Positions 15,098-23,220 of a stretch of DNA of 64,000 nt are shown here, piece by piece. The DNA comes from Amphritea atlantica. Its GTDB lineage: Bacteria; Pseudomonadota; Gammaproteobacteria; Pseudomonadales; Balneatricaceae. Numbering within the stretch: position 1 is the stretch's first letter; each line of letters opens with the position of its first letter. Position numbers and translations under genes: made by a program. The stretch lies in the NCBI GenBank assembly GCA_024397875.1, contig CP073344.1, positions 3,773,001-3,837,000 on the forward strand, written 5' to 3'. Below the pieces are notes generated by a model. It made no database searches. It was not told the DNA's origin and saw only the letters and a list, made by a program, of their open reading frames with translations.

Positions 15098-15672
15098 TCT
15101 TCTTCGCGATAGCGCTCGTGGCAGGATGAACAGTTATCAGTCACCATCTGGAACACCATGCTGGCGGGCATCTGAGCCAGTTGCTCCGGATCATCCATCA
15201 TATGCTCAGAACCACCCATCATGCTGCCGGACCCCATCATGCTATCTGAGCCCATCATGCCACCGGAGCCGCCCATCATATGGCCGGTATCACTCTGTTT
15301 ATTAGCTGCGGCCCGGTACAGACCTTCCGCCAGTCTGACCTGTCGGTCTGCCAGATTTTTAAACCGCTGCCACTCGTCCCAGATCAGTGGCTTAGCTTCA
15401 GAGTGGCCTGACAGGCTGCCTTCGGGGAACAGTTTCGTCATGGCATCCCCTGAGTGCATTTTAATGATTTCGGCGGCGTGGCGAATGGTGTCTGCGTTGT
15501 AGCCGGTCTGGCCTTTAAAGATAGCCGCCACCGCCTTAACAGAATCCTTCATCTCTTCCATCAGATCCATCCGCTCTTTAACGATACCGGTGGCGCCACC
15601 ATGGGCAGCAACCAGTTGCGCCGTAAGCGCCGTCACAGCCATCAGACATGCGGATAATATGATTTTTTTCAT
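15094..15672 (-). CDS. Cytochrome c'-type protein with a methionine-rich loop
   Basis: The 192-aa periplasmic protein has a signal peptide ending near AAHGG. A helical body is followed by a single C-terminal haem motif CSSCH (181-185), the cytochrome c' arrangement. Between the third and fourth helices, residues 131-160 form an inserted loop with five Met-Met pairs spaced by Gly/Ser and flanked by His. Met/His-rich loops of this kind bind copper(I) in other periplasmic proteins, so a copper-linked role is possible. It is the first gene of a two-gene operon with the diheme cytochrome. The body is otherwise of usual length. Confidence 0.78.
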   Translation of the reverse strand: MKKIILSACLMAVTALTAQLVAAHGGATGIVKERMDLMEEMKDSVKAVAAIFKGQTGYNADTIRHAAEIIKMHSGDAMTKLFPEGSLSGHSEAKPLIWDEWQRFKNLADRQVRLAEGLYRAAANKQSDTGHMMGGSGGMMGSDSMMGSGSMMGGSEHMMDDPEQLAQMPASMVFQMVTDNCSSCHERYREEE

Positions 15673-15866
15673 CGTAACAGGATTCCCGTAATCAGTAAGA
15701 ATATAGCCTAACCGTTTGCTGTATGGATCAGAATAAAGAACCGCGAAGAGGGAATAATCGCTTTTACCCTACCCAGGTACACCCGCGACAGTTGACGCAA
15801 CGCTGCCAGTATAAAGGTTCCGATCGGTGGCATGTCAACCGCACGGGATGCCCCGGGAGAATCTAT

Positions 15867-16997
15867 CTATCTGCTGCGCTTTTTAATCGCCAGTGCGGTT
15901 CTCAGCCGTCCACTGCCGAAGGCGGACATTTTATCAAAATCCTCACGGGTGATGGGCAGATACTGGTTGTCGATCGCCAGCTGACTATCATCCCCGGCAT
16001 CGGGATCGTGAACATAGAAGCAACGCTCATCAATCCCGGTCACCGCCACCCAGTGGGGGGCTTTCTTACCATCCAGCCGGAAGGTACTGATCAAAATAAT
16101 CACCGCATATCCCTCCTGCAGCCAGTCTGAGATGCGCTGCTGACCGATCTCAGCATACACCACACGTATATGCGTATCCTGCCCGGTTTTTTCCACAAAC
16201 TGCTGATGCACAACCCCCAGCACCTCTTTCTTATGGGCCGAACGGACGCCCTCGACAAACAGCGGGCCTTCGGTGTTAATCAGCACGTCAACGGAAAATC
16301 CCCGCTGACTGGCAGCCAGTGCCAGCCCCAGTGGATGGCAGCCGCCATGCCCGGTGGTCATAAAGATCGTGGTAGCTTCGCGCCAGATATCCAGCTCCTG
16401 CTTCTGATCCACCACCAGCGTTTCATCGAGACTGGCCATCGCCATCATCAGCGCAGCCGGGCCACAGGTAAAAGGGGTGGTTTGCTGATACCAGGGGGTC
16501 AGGTGCTGGGTCTTATCGATGCTCAGATAACGGATGGTTTTCTGCATCCGTAACGCATCGGAGTGATCTTCATAATAATCATGGTATTCACCAAATACCC
16601 GATAGCCACTCCTGCGATACAGCGCCACCGCTGCAGTATTGGATTTAGCCACCTCCAGCCGCATAAACAGATAACCCCGGGCGGCGGTGGCCGACCCGAG
16701 CTCACTCATCAGTCGGGCTGCTGTGCCGGACCCGCGCATCTCTGGCAGAATCGCCAGAGAGTACAGCCGCGCCAGACGGGTGCCTTTATGACACCAGACC
16801 AGCCCGTAACCCACCACCTTGTCCTGCTGAACCGCGACTATAAATTCCCCATGGGGTGCTTTTATCCAGTTGCGCAGACTGCGGCGGTGCAGACGATCAC
16901 CGTCAAAACAGCGATTTTCTATCTGTTCCAGCGTGTCGAGATCATCGGCGGATGCCCGACGAAAGGTCACGGCCTGGTGTTCCTGTGTGGCGTTCAT
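15867..16997 (-). CDS. GNAT acetyltransferase fused to a C39-like cysteine peptidase
   Basis: From the ATG at 16997 the protein has 376 aa. The N-terminal ~150 residues are a RimI-like GNAT domain (acetyl-CoA loop around RGSGTAARLM, then NTAAVALYRRSGY). The C-terminal ~210 residues are a C39-like peptidase (DUF3335 type) with candidate catalytic Cys in TTPFTCGPAALMMAM and His in APHWVAVTGID. It is 23 bp after the RimK-like gene on the same strand. This fusion is repeatedly found beside RimK-type ATP-grasp ligases in gammaproteobacteria, and comparative genomics has suggested a peptide-modification or peptide-making pathway. Substrates are unknown. Confidence 0.8.
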   Translation of the reverse strand: MNATQEHQAVTFRRASADDLDTLEQIENRCFDGDRLHRRSLRNWIKAPHGEFIVAVQQDKVVGYGLVWCHKGTRLARLYSLAILPEMRGSGTAARLMSELGSATAARGYLFMRLEVAKSNTAAVALYRRSGYRVFGEYHDYYEDHSDALRMQKTIRYLSIDKTQHLTPWYQQTTPFTCGPAALMMAMASLDETLVVDQKQELDIWREATTIFMTTGHGGCHPLGLALAASQRGFSVDVLINTEGPLFVEGVRSAHKKEVLGVVHQQFVEKTGQDTHIRVVYAEIGQQRISDWLQEGYAVIILISTFRLDGKKAPHWVAVTGIDERCFYVHDPDAGDDSQLAIDNQYLPITREDFDKMSAFGSGRLRTALAIKKRSR

Positions 16998-17020
16998 CAA
17001 CGGTTATCCTGAATCATGGC

Positions 17021-18469
17021 CTATCGCCCCCGCAGCTCAAAGCGACGCAGAAACTCATACATAATCTGCATATACAGCTCTTCACCCAGATAGAGATCTT
17101 CCACACCGCTGTCGATACTGGGGTTATCATTGACCTCTATCACGTAGGCACATTTATCCACCTCTTTGATATCAATACCGTAGAGACCATCACCCACCAC
17201 CGCAGCCGCTTTTAACGCAGCATCCAGCACTACCCGGGGTACCTCAAAGGTCGCCAGGGTGTCAAAGCCACCGGAAAAGTTGCGCTTCGATCCATGGTTA
17301 TAGATCTGCCAGTGGTTGCGCGCCATATGGTAGCGGCAGGCATAAATCGTCCGCCCGTTCAGCACCCCGATCCGCCAGTCGTAGTCGGTAAACATATATT
17401 CCTGAACCAGCAGTAGTGCAGATTCCTGGAACAACTGATCCAGCAGGGTTTTCAGCGCTTCCCGGTTTTCTGCCTTAAACACACCTTTTGAAAACGATCC
17501 CTCCGGGAGCTTTAACACCACCGGAAAACCGAACTCAGCGGCAATACTGTCCAGAGTGCCCTCACTGGCTTCGGTGATCACCTGAGTTTTCAGACTGGGA
17601 ACTTTCTTGTAGTTAAACGCATCGTGCAGATAGACCTTATTACAGCAACGCAGTATCGAGCTGGGGTCATCCAGCACCACCAGACCATTCTCTTCAGCCT
17701 CACACGCCAAACGGTAGGTATGATGGTCTATGGCTGTGGTTTCACGAATAAACAGGCCATCAAACTGGTTCAGATGGTTTAGCTCATCCGCAGTGACGGT
17801 TTGTGCCCGGATGCCAAATTTTTCTGCCGCTTTAACAAACCGGCCGATCGCCCGTTTATCACTGGGTGGCACCTTTTCCTGCGGATCGACCAGAATCGCC
17901 AGATCCCAGCGGTATTTTTTACCGGCGCCTTTCTTATGCCAGCTTATCCGGGCGTATTCATCCATCACGCCAAGGGCAAAACTGAGCTGTTCCGTGGACA
18001 GGGATGACAATGAGCAGCGAATCAGGCGGATATCAATACCCGACTCACTGGCACTCAGCGTCATCTCCAGCAGGGGCGCCGGGAACTGCTGAAACGCTTT
18101 ACTGGCAATTTTTTTCAACCGCGGGTCTTCAACCATTCCCATACAGATAATATGACTGTCTGCCGAGACCGGCTCTTCAGCCAGCCCGGCCAGCAGAGCG
18201 CTGCTTAGCCACAAACCGGAACTCCCCCGGCTGCGCAATGCGTTGATCACTTTAACGCTGGGTAGCACCTGATGCTGCCGGGCTTCCGCCAGCAGAGAAC
18301 AGTAATAGCCCTTACTGAGATAACGCTCGGTATCACACAGGTTAATGATGCGGATTTTGGGCTCACCCAGTTTGGGGTAGTCCCGCAGATAGGTTTCAAA
18401 TGTCAGAGTATTTGCCGGCAGACCCGACAGGGAAACGTCATCATCCACCACGAAAAGAGTTTTATACAT
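17021..18469 (-). CDS. RimK-family ATP-grasp ligase with RLAN-type N-terminal domain
   Basis: The 482-aa protein has an N-terminal alpha/beta region (RimK-like ATP-grasp N-terminal type, ~1-190) and a C-terminal ATP-grasp domain. ATP-binding and metal residues appear in LPEGSFSKGVFKAEN, LLVQEYMFTDYDWRIGVLNG, the GDGLYGIDIKEVD region and VIEVNDNPSID. RimK-like enzymes add glutamate or other amino acids to a carboxylate. At 482 aa it is far longer than ribosomal RimK (~300 aa), so it is a different subfamily. It is the first gene of the pair with the GNAT/C39 fusion. A perfect 18-bp palindrome lies about 95 bp upstream. Confidence 0.82.
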   Translation of the reverse strand: MYKTLFVVDDDVSLSGLPANTLTFETYLRDYPKLGEPKIRIINLCDTERYLSKGYYCSLLAEARQHQVLPSVKVINALRSRGSSGLWLSSALLAGLAEEPVSADSHIICMGMVEDPRLKKIASKAFQQFPAPLLEMTLSASESGIDIRLIRCSLSSLSTEQLSFALGVMDEYARISWHKKGAGKKYRWDLAILVDPQEKVPPSDKRAIGRFVKAAEKFGIRAQTVTADELNHLNQFDGLFIRETTAIDHHTYRLACEAEENGLVVLDDPSSILRCCNKVYLHDAFNYKKVPSLKTQVITEASEGTLDSIAAEFGFPVVLKLPEGSFSKGVFKAENREALKTLLDQLFQESALLLVQEYMFTDYDWRIGVLNGRTIYACRYHMARNHWQIYNHGSKRNFSGGFDTLATFEVPRVVLDAALKAAAVVGDGLYGIDIKEVDKCAYVIEVNDNPSIDSGVEDLYLGEELYMQIMYEFLRRFELRGR

Positions 18470-18563
18470 ATGTCAGTCCAAAGGGTTTGGGGCGATGCTT
18501 GAGCACATCAGTAACTGACGGTTTGGGCACCCCACATTCACAGGGTTATTAAACAGTTTTTAA

Positions 18564-18581
18564 TTCAGGGATATCCCTGAA
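18564..18581. promoter_or_regulatory. Perfect 18-bp palindrome upstream of the RimK-like operon
   Basis: TTCAGGGATATCCCTGAA is a perfect loop-less dyad in the 174-bp gap between argD and the RimK-like gene. A loop-less dyad is more likely a protein-binding operator than a terminator. The binding protein is unknown. Confidence 0.4.
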
Positions 18582-18643
18582 GCGTTGTTGTTACCGCGCC
18601 CTTCGCAGGTTTTTTATCCACAAAGAGCGCACTATAAGAGCGA

Positions 18644-19849
18644 TTATTGTTCAGCAGCCGTCAGCGTTGTTAAGACACCGGCCAGCAGAGCCATCCCCTG
18701 ATCTACCTCTTGTTCGGTGAGCGTCAGTGCGGGCATAAACCGCAAAGAGTCTTCCCTTGGCGCATTCAGTAACAGACCGGCATCTCTGGCCAGCTCGACA
18801 ATCTGAGGGGCTGACAGCTGGCCGGTGTTGATCGCCAGTAACAGTCCTTTGCCCCGCGTAGTCCCCAGGCCAAACTCTTTAGCCAGAACGGCCAGCTGCC
18901 TGCAAAAATAATCGCTAACCCGGTTAACCTGCGCCAGAAAGCCCTCAGCCAGTACTTGCTGCAACACGGCCGCTGATACCGCACACATCAGCGGATTGCC
19001 GTTGTAGGTGCCGCCCTGATCACCATAATCAAAACAGCTGACCGCTTTGTCGATCACCATCGCCGCAATTGGCACCCCCCCACCCAGACCTTTACCCAGG
19101 GTCATAATGTGCGGGGCAGCCTGATATTGCTGATAGGCAAACAGACTGCCGGTCCGGCCAATACCGGTTTGCACCTCATCGACAATCAGTAGCAGATTAT
19201 GCTGTTTACACAGCGCATCCAGTCCGGCAACAAACTCAGCAGTGGCAGGAATAACCCCCGCTTCACCCTGAATCAGTTCAAGCATAATCGCGACTGTCTG
19301 ACCATCAATTGCCGCTTCAGTCGCTGCCAGATCATTATAGGGTACCTTGGTAAAACCACTCACTTTCGGCTCAAACAGCGGCGCAAACGCTTCTTTACCG
19401 GTGGCCGACATGGTGGCCAGTGTCCGGCCATGAAAACTGTGCTGGAAAGTGATGATTTTAAACGCACCACTTTTGTTTTTCTGACCCCATTTCCGGGCCA
19501 GTTTAATCGCACCTTCATTGGCTTCTGCACCACTGTTGGTGAAGAACACCTGATCAAATTTTGAGTTCTCACACAACAGTTCAGCCAGTTCCAGCATCGG
19601 CTGATTAAAAAAAGCCGGGCTGGGGTTAATCAGCTGTGCCGACTGTTTGATCAGCGCCTGCTGCATCACCTGTGGACTGTGGCCCAGTGTATTGACGGCC
19701 CACCCCTGAACCCAGTCCAGATAGGCTTTGTCATCCTGATCGAACAGATAGTGCCCCTCTCCGCGCAGAAAACAGAGTTCAGGCCGTTTGGTAATCGGAA
19801 TCAGGTAGTTTTGCTTCGCTAAAACATCATTAGCAGATGGAGAAATCAT
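18644..19849 (-). CDS. argD: Acetylornithine aminotransferase-like PLP enzyme
   Basis: The 401-aa class III aminotransferase has the PLP features FTNSGAEANEGAIKLARK, FHGRTLATMSATG, the DEVQTGIGRTG aspartate block and the Schiff-base lysine in TLGKGLGGG, followed by QGGTYNGNPLMCAV. Closest to ArgD, which converts N-acetylglutamate semialdehyde to N-acetylornithine; related succinylornithine or other omega-aminotransferase activity is possible. The start at 19849 overlaps (ATGA) the end of a 64-codon upstream open frame. That frame begins with clustered Trp codons and contains a Rho-independent terminator, so expression may be controlled by attenuation. No other arg genes are nearby. Confidence 0.8.
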   Translation of the reverse strand: MISPSANDVLAKQNYLIPITKRPELCFLRGEGHYLFDQDDKAYLDWVQGWAVNTLGHSPQVMQQALIKQSAQLINPSPAFFNQPMLELAELLCENSKFDQVFFTNSGAEANEGAIKLARKWGQKNKSGAFKIITFQHSFHGRTLATMSATGKEAFAPLFEPKVSGFTKVPYNDLAATEAAIDGQTVAIMLELIQGEAGVIPATAEFVAGLDALCKQHNLLLIVDEVQTGIGRTGSLFAYQQYQAAPHIMTLGKGLGGGVPIAAMVIDKAVSCFDYGDQGGTYNGNPLMCAVSAAVLQQVLAEGFLAQVNRVSDYFCRQLAVLAKEFGLGTTRGKGLLLAINTGQLSAPQIVELARDAGLLLNAPREDSLRFMPALTLTEQEVDQGMALLAGVLTTLTAAEQ

Positions 19850-20040
19850 TCGGGTATTCCTTCAAAAAATAAAATTCGGGCATCACCGCTCTTGCACATC
19901 CATGCGCCCGCGGCATACCGTACGTCCTGTACAAAAAAAAAGCCGCAGGGGTTACCTGCGGCTCTTTGAGTATCTTCCTGGCTCAGACGATCATCGTCGT
20001 CGGACCACCACACCCAAACAGACACAGGGATACGATACAT
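19846..20040 (-). other. Possible leader reading frame with clustered Trp codons
   Basis: A 64-codon frame begins MYRIPVSVWVWWSDDDD: three Trp codons within four positions (20005-20016). About 40 bases further the same frame runs through a perfect terminator hairpin and ends in ATGA on the argD start. Against it being a real leader peptide: no ribosome-binding site is visible at the ATG, no stop precedes the hairpin, and no antiterminator pairing was found by eye. Confidence 0.35.
19933..19963 (-). terminator. Rho-independent terminator in the argD leader
   Basis: On the minus strand a perfect 9-bp stem AGCCGCAGG / CCTGCGGCT with a 5-base loop is followed by eight T. It lies 84 bp before the argD start and about 365 bp after the fumC stop, so it could be an attenuator for argD or a distant fumC terminator. 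Confidence 0.75.
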
Positions 20041-20110
20041 GGCGTCGCAATGTATTGAGGTAATCTGTCGCGGATACGAGGGTGTTGATAAGTAATGTCA
20101 TAGTGAGCGG

Positions 20111-20139
20111 AGTATCGGACGAATTACTTTGCCGGTCAA
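20111..20139 (-). promoter_or_regulatory. Possible sigma-70 promoter of the argD leader
   Basis: On the minus strand TTGACC (20139-20134) and GATACT (20116-20111) are 17 bp apart. A transcript starting near 20104 would carry the Trp-rich leader frame and the terminator before argD. With 20140-20327, where nothing else is seen, this forms the gene-free region between fumC and argD. Confidence 0.45.
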
Positions 20140-20327
20140 TACTCCTTATTAACTTTTCAAATGAAATATTGGGCCGTCATATTGCCAGCCAAACCCGAAT
20201 CAAAAACAGACTTCCCGAAGACTTAACACTGCTGAGTTTTGACACTGTGCTTGTGGCGGCATCGCCTGAAAACCACTGGCCGTAATCCCCCCCTGTAACC
20301 CTGTTCAAACGTTCAACATCTGCGCGG

Positions 20328-21803
20328 TTATCCCATTAACTGCTGATCCAATACATCTTTCATCAGTTTTTCAAAATCTGACTGTGGGTAATAACCCAGC
20401 GCCTCGGCGGCAGCTCCCAGTGAGCAGTTTTTTATATGTGCCTGATGAACAATAGCGGAAGCGACATCGTAGCCTATCTGTGGAGCCAGCAAGGTGATGG
20501 TTGAAAGGTTATGGGTCATATTCGATGCAATCTGCTGCTGATTCAGCGACAGACCCGCCACACAGTTACGCGCGAATGAGTTCATCGCATCGGCCAACAA
20601 TTCGATGCTTTCCATCAGGTTGTGAACAATCACCGGGCGACAGGTGTTCAGCTGCAACTGCCCCTGACTTGCCGCCATGGATACGGTCAGATCGTTGCCG
20701 AACACCTGCAGGCACACCATGCTCAGCGCTTCACACTGGGTTGGGTTGACCTTGCCCGGCATGATCGAGCTACCGGGCTCATTAGCGGGCAACTGCCACT
20801 CATTCAGACCGCAGCGGGGACCGCTCCCCAGCAGGCGAAAATCATTGGCCAGTTTAAGCAATGCTGCGGCTAGCTGTTTCAGTGCAGCACTGAAACGCAG
20901 TGAATCATCCTCCCCGGAGACCGCAGCATAAAGATTTTCATGACGGCTGAAAGGCAACCCATAACGCTGCGCCAGACCCGCAGCAACATCGGCCCCAAAG
21001 CTATCCGGCGCATTACTACCCGAGCCGACTGCGGTGCCGCCTATGGCCAGCTTATAAATACCCTTGAGGCTCTCGTTAATCGCCTCTCTGGCCGCTTTCA
21101 ACTGACTTATCTGGGCCGACAACTCTGCTCCGACGGTTACCGGCAGGGCATCCATAAGGTGGGTACGCCCCACGGTATAGGTAGCGGCAAACTCTGTTTG
21201 TTTGTTACTCAGGGTCTGGGTCAGATGATCCAGTGCAGGCAAGAGTTCATCGTGGCTTTGCTGGGCCACCGCCAGATGCATCGCGGTCGGAAACACATCA
21301 TTAGAAGACTGGGACATGTTGACATGATCATTGGGATGGATTGGCGTCGGTGCTTCACTTTTTTGTCCCGCAGGCTGCAACAATGCATTAGCCAGTGACG
21401 TGATCACCTCATTCACATTCATATTGGTCTGAGTGCCGGAGCCGGTTTGCCACACCCGCAACGGAAACTGGTCACGATGGTTACCGGCCAGCAGATCATC
21501 ACTGGCCCTTAATATGACATCATAGTGACCGGCTGAGAGAAGCCCCTGACGATGATTAACATCCGCACAAACCCGTTTTATGTTCACCAGGGCATCGATA
21601 AACCGCGCGGCAAAACGTTGATTACCAATGTTAAAGTTGATCAGGGAGCGCTGTGTCTGCACGCCCCAAAGCGCACCTTCATCGACGGTGACCGGCGCAA
21701 AATAGCCCCCGCTCCGGGAGGCTTTACCGCGGTGTTGTTTTGCAGAACTAACAGACTCTTTGGCAGTACTTTTAATACTATTTTGAGTATCGCTTTTTTT
21801 CAT
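20328..21803 (-). CDS. fumC: Class II fumarate hydratase
   Basis: The 491-aa fumarase/aspartase superfamily member has TGSGTQTNMNVNEV, VGRTHLMDALPVTVG and the signature GSSIMPGKVNPTQCEA; the PGKVNPTQCE form indicates fumarase rather than aspartase. It interconverts fumarate and malate in the TCA cycle as a cytosolic tetramer. The N terminus is about 24 residues longer than in E. coli FumC, and the extra part is rich in Ser, Lys and Ala. The start is supported by GAGGGG just upstream, so the extension seems real. It is transcribed alone, 164 bp downstream of the QEGLA gene. Confidence 0.88.
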   Translation of the reverse strand: MKKSDTQNSIKSTAKESVSSAKQHRGKASRSGGYFAPVTVDEGALWGVQTQRSLINFNIGNQRFAARFIDALVNIKRVCADVNHRQGLLSAGHYDVILRASDDLLAGNHRDQFPLRVWQTGSGTQTNMNVNEVITSLANALLQPAGQKSEAPTPIHPNDHVNMSQSSNDVFPTAMHLAVAQQSHDELLPALDHLTQTLSNKQTEFAATYTVGRTHLMDALPVTVGAELSAQISQLKAAREAINESLKGIYKLAIGGTAVGSGSNAPDSFGADVAAGLAQRYGLPFSRHENLYAAVSGEDDSLRFSAALKQLAAALLKLANDFRLLGSGPRCGLNEWQLPANEPGSSIMPGKVNPTQCEALSMVCLQVFGNDLTVSMAASQGQLQLNTCRPVIVHNLMESIELLADAMNSFARNCVAGLSLNQQQIASNMTHNLSTITLLAPQIGYDVASAIVHQAHIKNCSLGAAAEALGYYPQSDFEKLMKDVLDQQLMG

Positions 21804-21967
21804 GACCCCTCGCCTCGCGGTATTAGCAGAGGCAGCGTCAGAACCGGTCGCCAGCGATACAATCGCCGCATCGGTAGCGTATCAAGTATTCACTTAAAAC
21901 ACTCAACTCCGGGGGCTGAAATGATTGCCTCCGCTGGTTAAACCATAGACTAAACAGCAGCAGTTCA

Positions 21968-23107
21968 CTACTTAATGGCATGAGTGATGAATTTCTGAAT
22001 CGCATCGTTGTCTTGCGGATGAGCGATCGCGGGACTGATCAGCTCAGGCTTTAGCAGATAGCCTTTTTCTATAAGCCCGCTGATTACCGATAAGTGCTCA
22101 ATTGAAACTTTACCCGCCAGAAGATTATTAAAATCAGGACGGCTTTCGTAGGCATTGAGCATCTGGTGCAACCCCTGCAGATAAAGATAATCTTTTGTAA
22201 AGCCGCCACCCCGATAGACCCGGGCGGTAATGGTGAAGGCCTGATCATCGGCAACATCATGCTGTTCTTTTAGAAACAGGAAGGTTTTTTTGAAGTCGCT
22301 TTCCTCGATCATCGATTCAACCGCCAGCACCCTTAAAGCAAGTACTTTTAACCGGGGCAGCGTCATACATCCGGCAAGATATTCGCTGAGTATCGCCAGG
22401 CCCTCCTGGGTCATGGTATTGACCGGGCACCCCATCGACAGAATTTTCAACGGCTGATTACGGGCATTCAGGGTGGTGACCAGATGCACCCCCAGCTCAT
22501 GATGCGCCAGTGCATCCACCTCCGTTTCTGATGCCTGGGCAGTGCTGTTTACCTTCACGGTGGTGCCGGACACCAGCGCATTGGCGATCATGCTGTCGTC
22601 CAGCTTTATCTGATACTGATAGCCTTCCGCCCGGGCAAATTTCTCCAGCCGGGCGACAATCTCATCAGCGCACAGGATCGCATCTCGGTTCGGTTCAATA
22701 TCCGGCAGATGCAGAATGAAGTTAGCATTACGGATATCTTTTTCGCTGGGCTCACCATAGTAACGGAACGACTCATAGAGAAAATCCGGCGTCCCGATCG
22801 ATTTATACTGATCAATCTTATCCACATGGGACTCAATCACATCGCTGTATAGCTGACTCAATTCAGCTTCAGCCAGTTTATCGACCGGAAGGTTAAACAG
22901 GCTGCGTTTGAGACAAAAAGAGTCCACCTTCTGAGTGGAGTAGACAAATTCAGGGTTGCGGGAGAAGCTGGACTCAAAAAATGCAGCCTTCTCCAGCCGG
23001 TAATTCAGCGGACTGACGCTTTCAATAATATTGATGCCTTTTACCAGCTCGTAAAGCTCATTATCCAGGCTTCGCAGCGGTGCTGTAATCAATTCAGCTG
23101 AACTCAT
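21968..23107 (-). CDS. QEGLA-motif (DUF1704) zinc-peptidase-like protein
   Basis: The 379-aa protein has the HHELGVHLVT motif, an HExxH-like metallopeptidase signature (H-E-L-G-V-H), and 30 residues later TMTQEGLAILSEY, the motif naming the flavohemoglobin expression-modulating QEGLA family. The family is related to eukaryotic tyrosine carboxypeptidases (MATCAP type), so a metal-dependent peptidase acting on C-terminal residues is plausible. The bacterial substrate is unknown. It lies on the same strand as fumC and ptsP with gaps above 100 bp, so a shared operon is not clear. No signal peptide. Confidence 0.78.
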   Translation of the reverse strand: MSSAELITAPLRSLDNELYELVKGINIIESVSPLNYRLEKAAFFESSFSRNPEFVYSTQKVDSFCLKRSLFNLPVDKLAEAELSQLYSDVIESHVDKIDQYKSIGTPDFLYESFRYYGEPSEKDIRNANFILHLPDIEPNRDAILCADEIVARLEKFARAEGYQYQIKLDDSMIANALVSGTTVKVNSTAQASETEVDALAHHELGVHLVTTLNARNQPLKILSMGCPVNTMTQEGLAILSEYLAGCMTLPRLKVLALRVLAVESMIEESDFKKTFLFLKEQHDVADDQAFTITARVYRGGGFTKDYLYLQGLHQMLNAYESRPDFNNLLAGKVSIEHLSVISGLIEKGYLLKPELISPAIAHPQDNDAIQKFITHAIK

Positions 23108-23220
23108 AATTTTGTCCTTCCAGAATGCCCCGGAGTCTGATCTCTTTTTTCATGTACGCCATGGGTAAGCACCCTCAGGCCGTTTTCAAGCAACGCCATG
23201 ACGTTCAATGCGGGCGATCT

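Noticed and set aside
15220..15290. Short spaced repeats (CATCATG-like units) resembling a mini-repeat array
   Set aside because: They are codons for the Met-Met pairs of the cytochrome loop, in frame and without spacers; not CRISPR.
20082..20285. 67-codon plus-strand frame in the fumC-argD gap
   Set aside because: No ribosome-binding site, no family resemblance, and it overlaps the probable minus-strand promoter.
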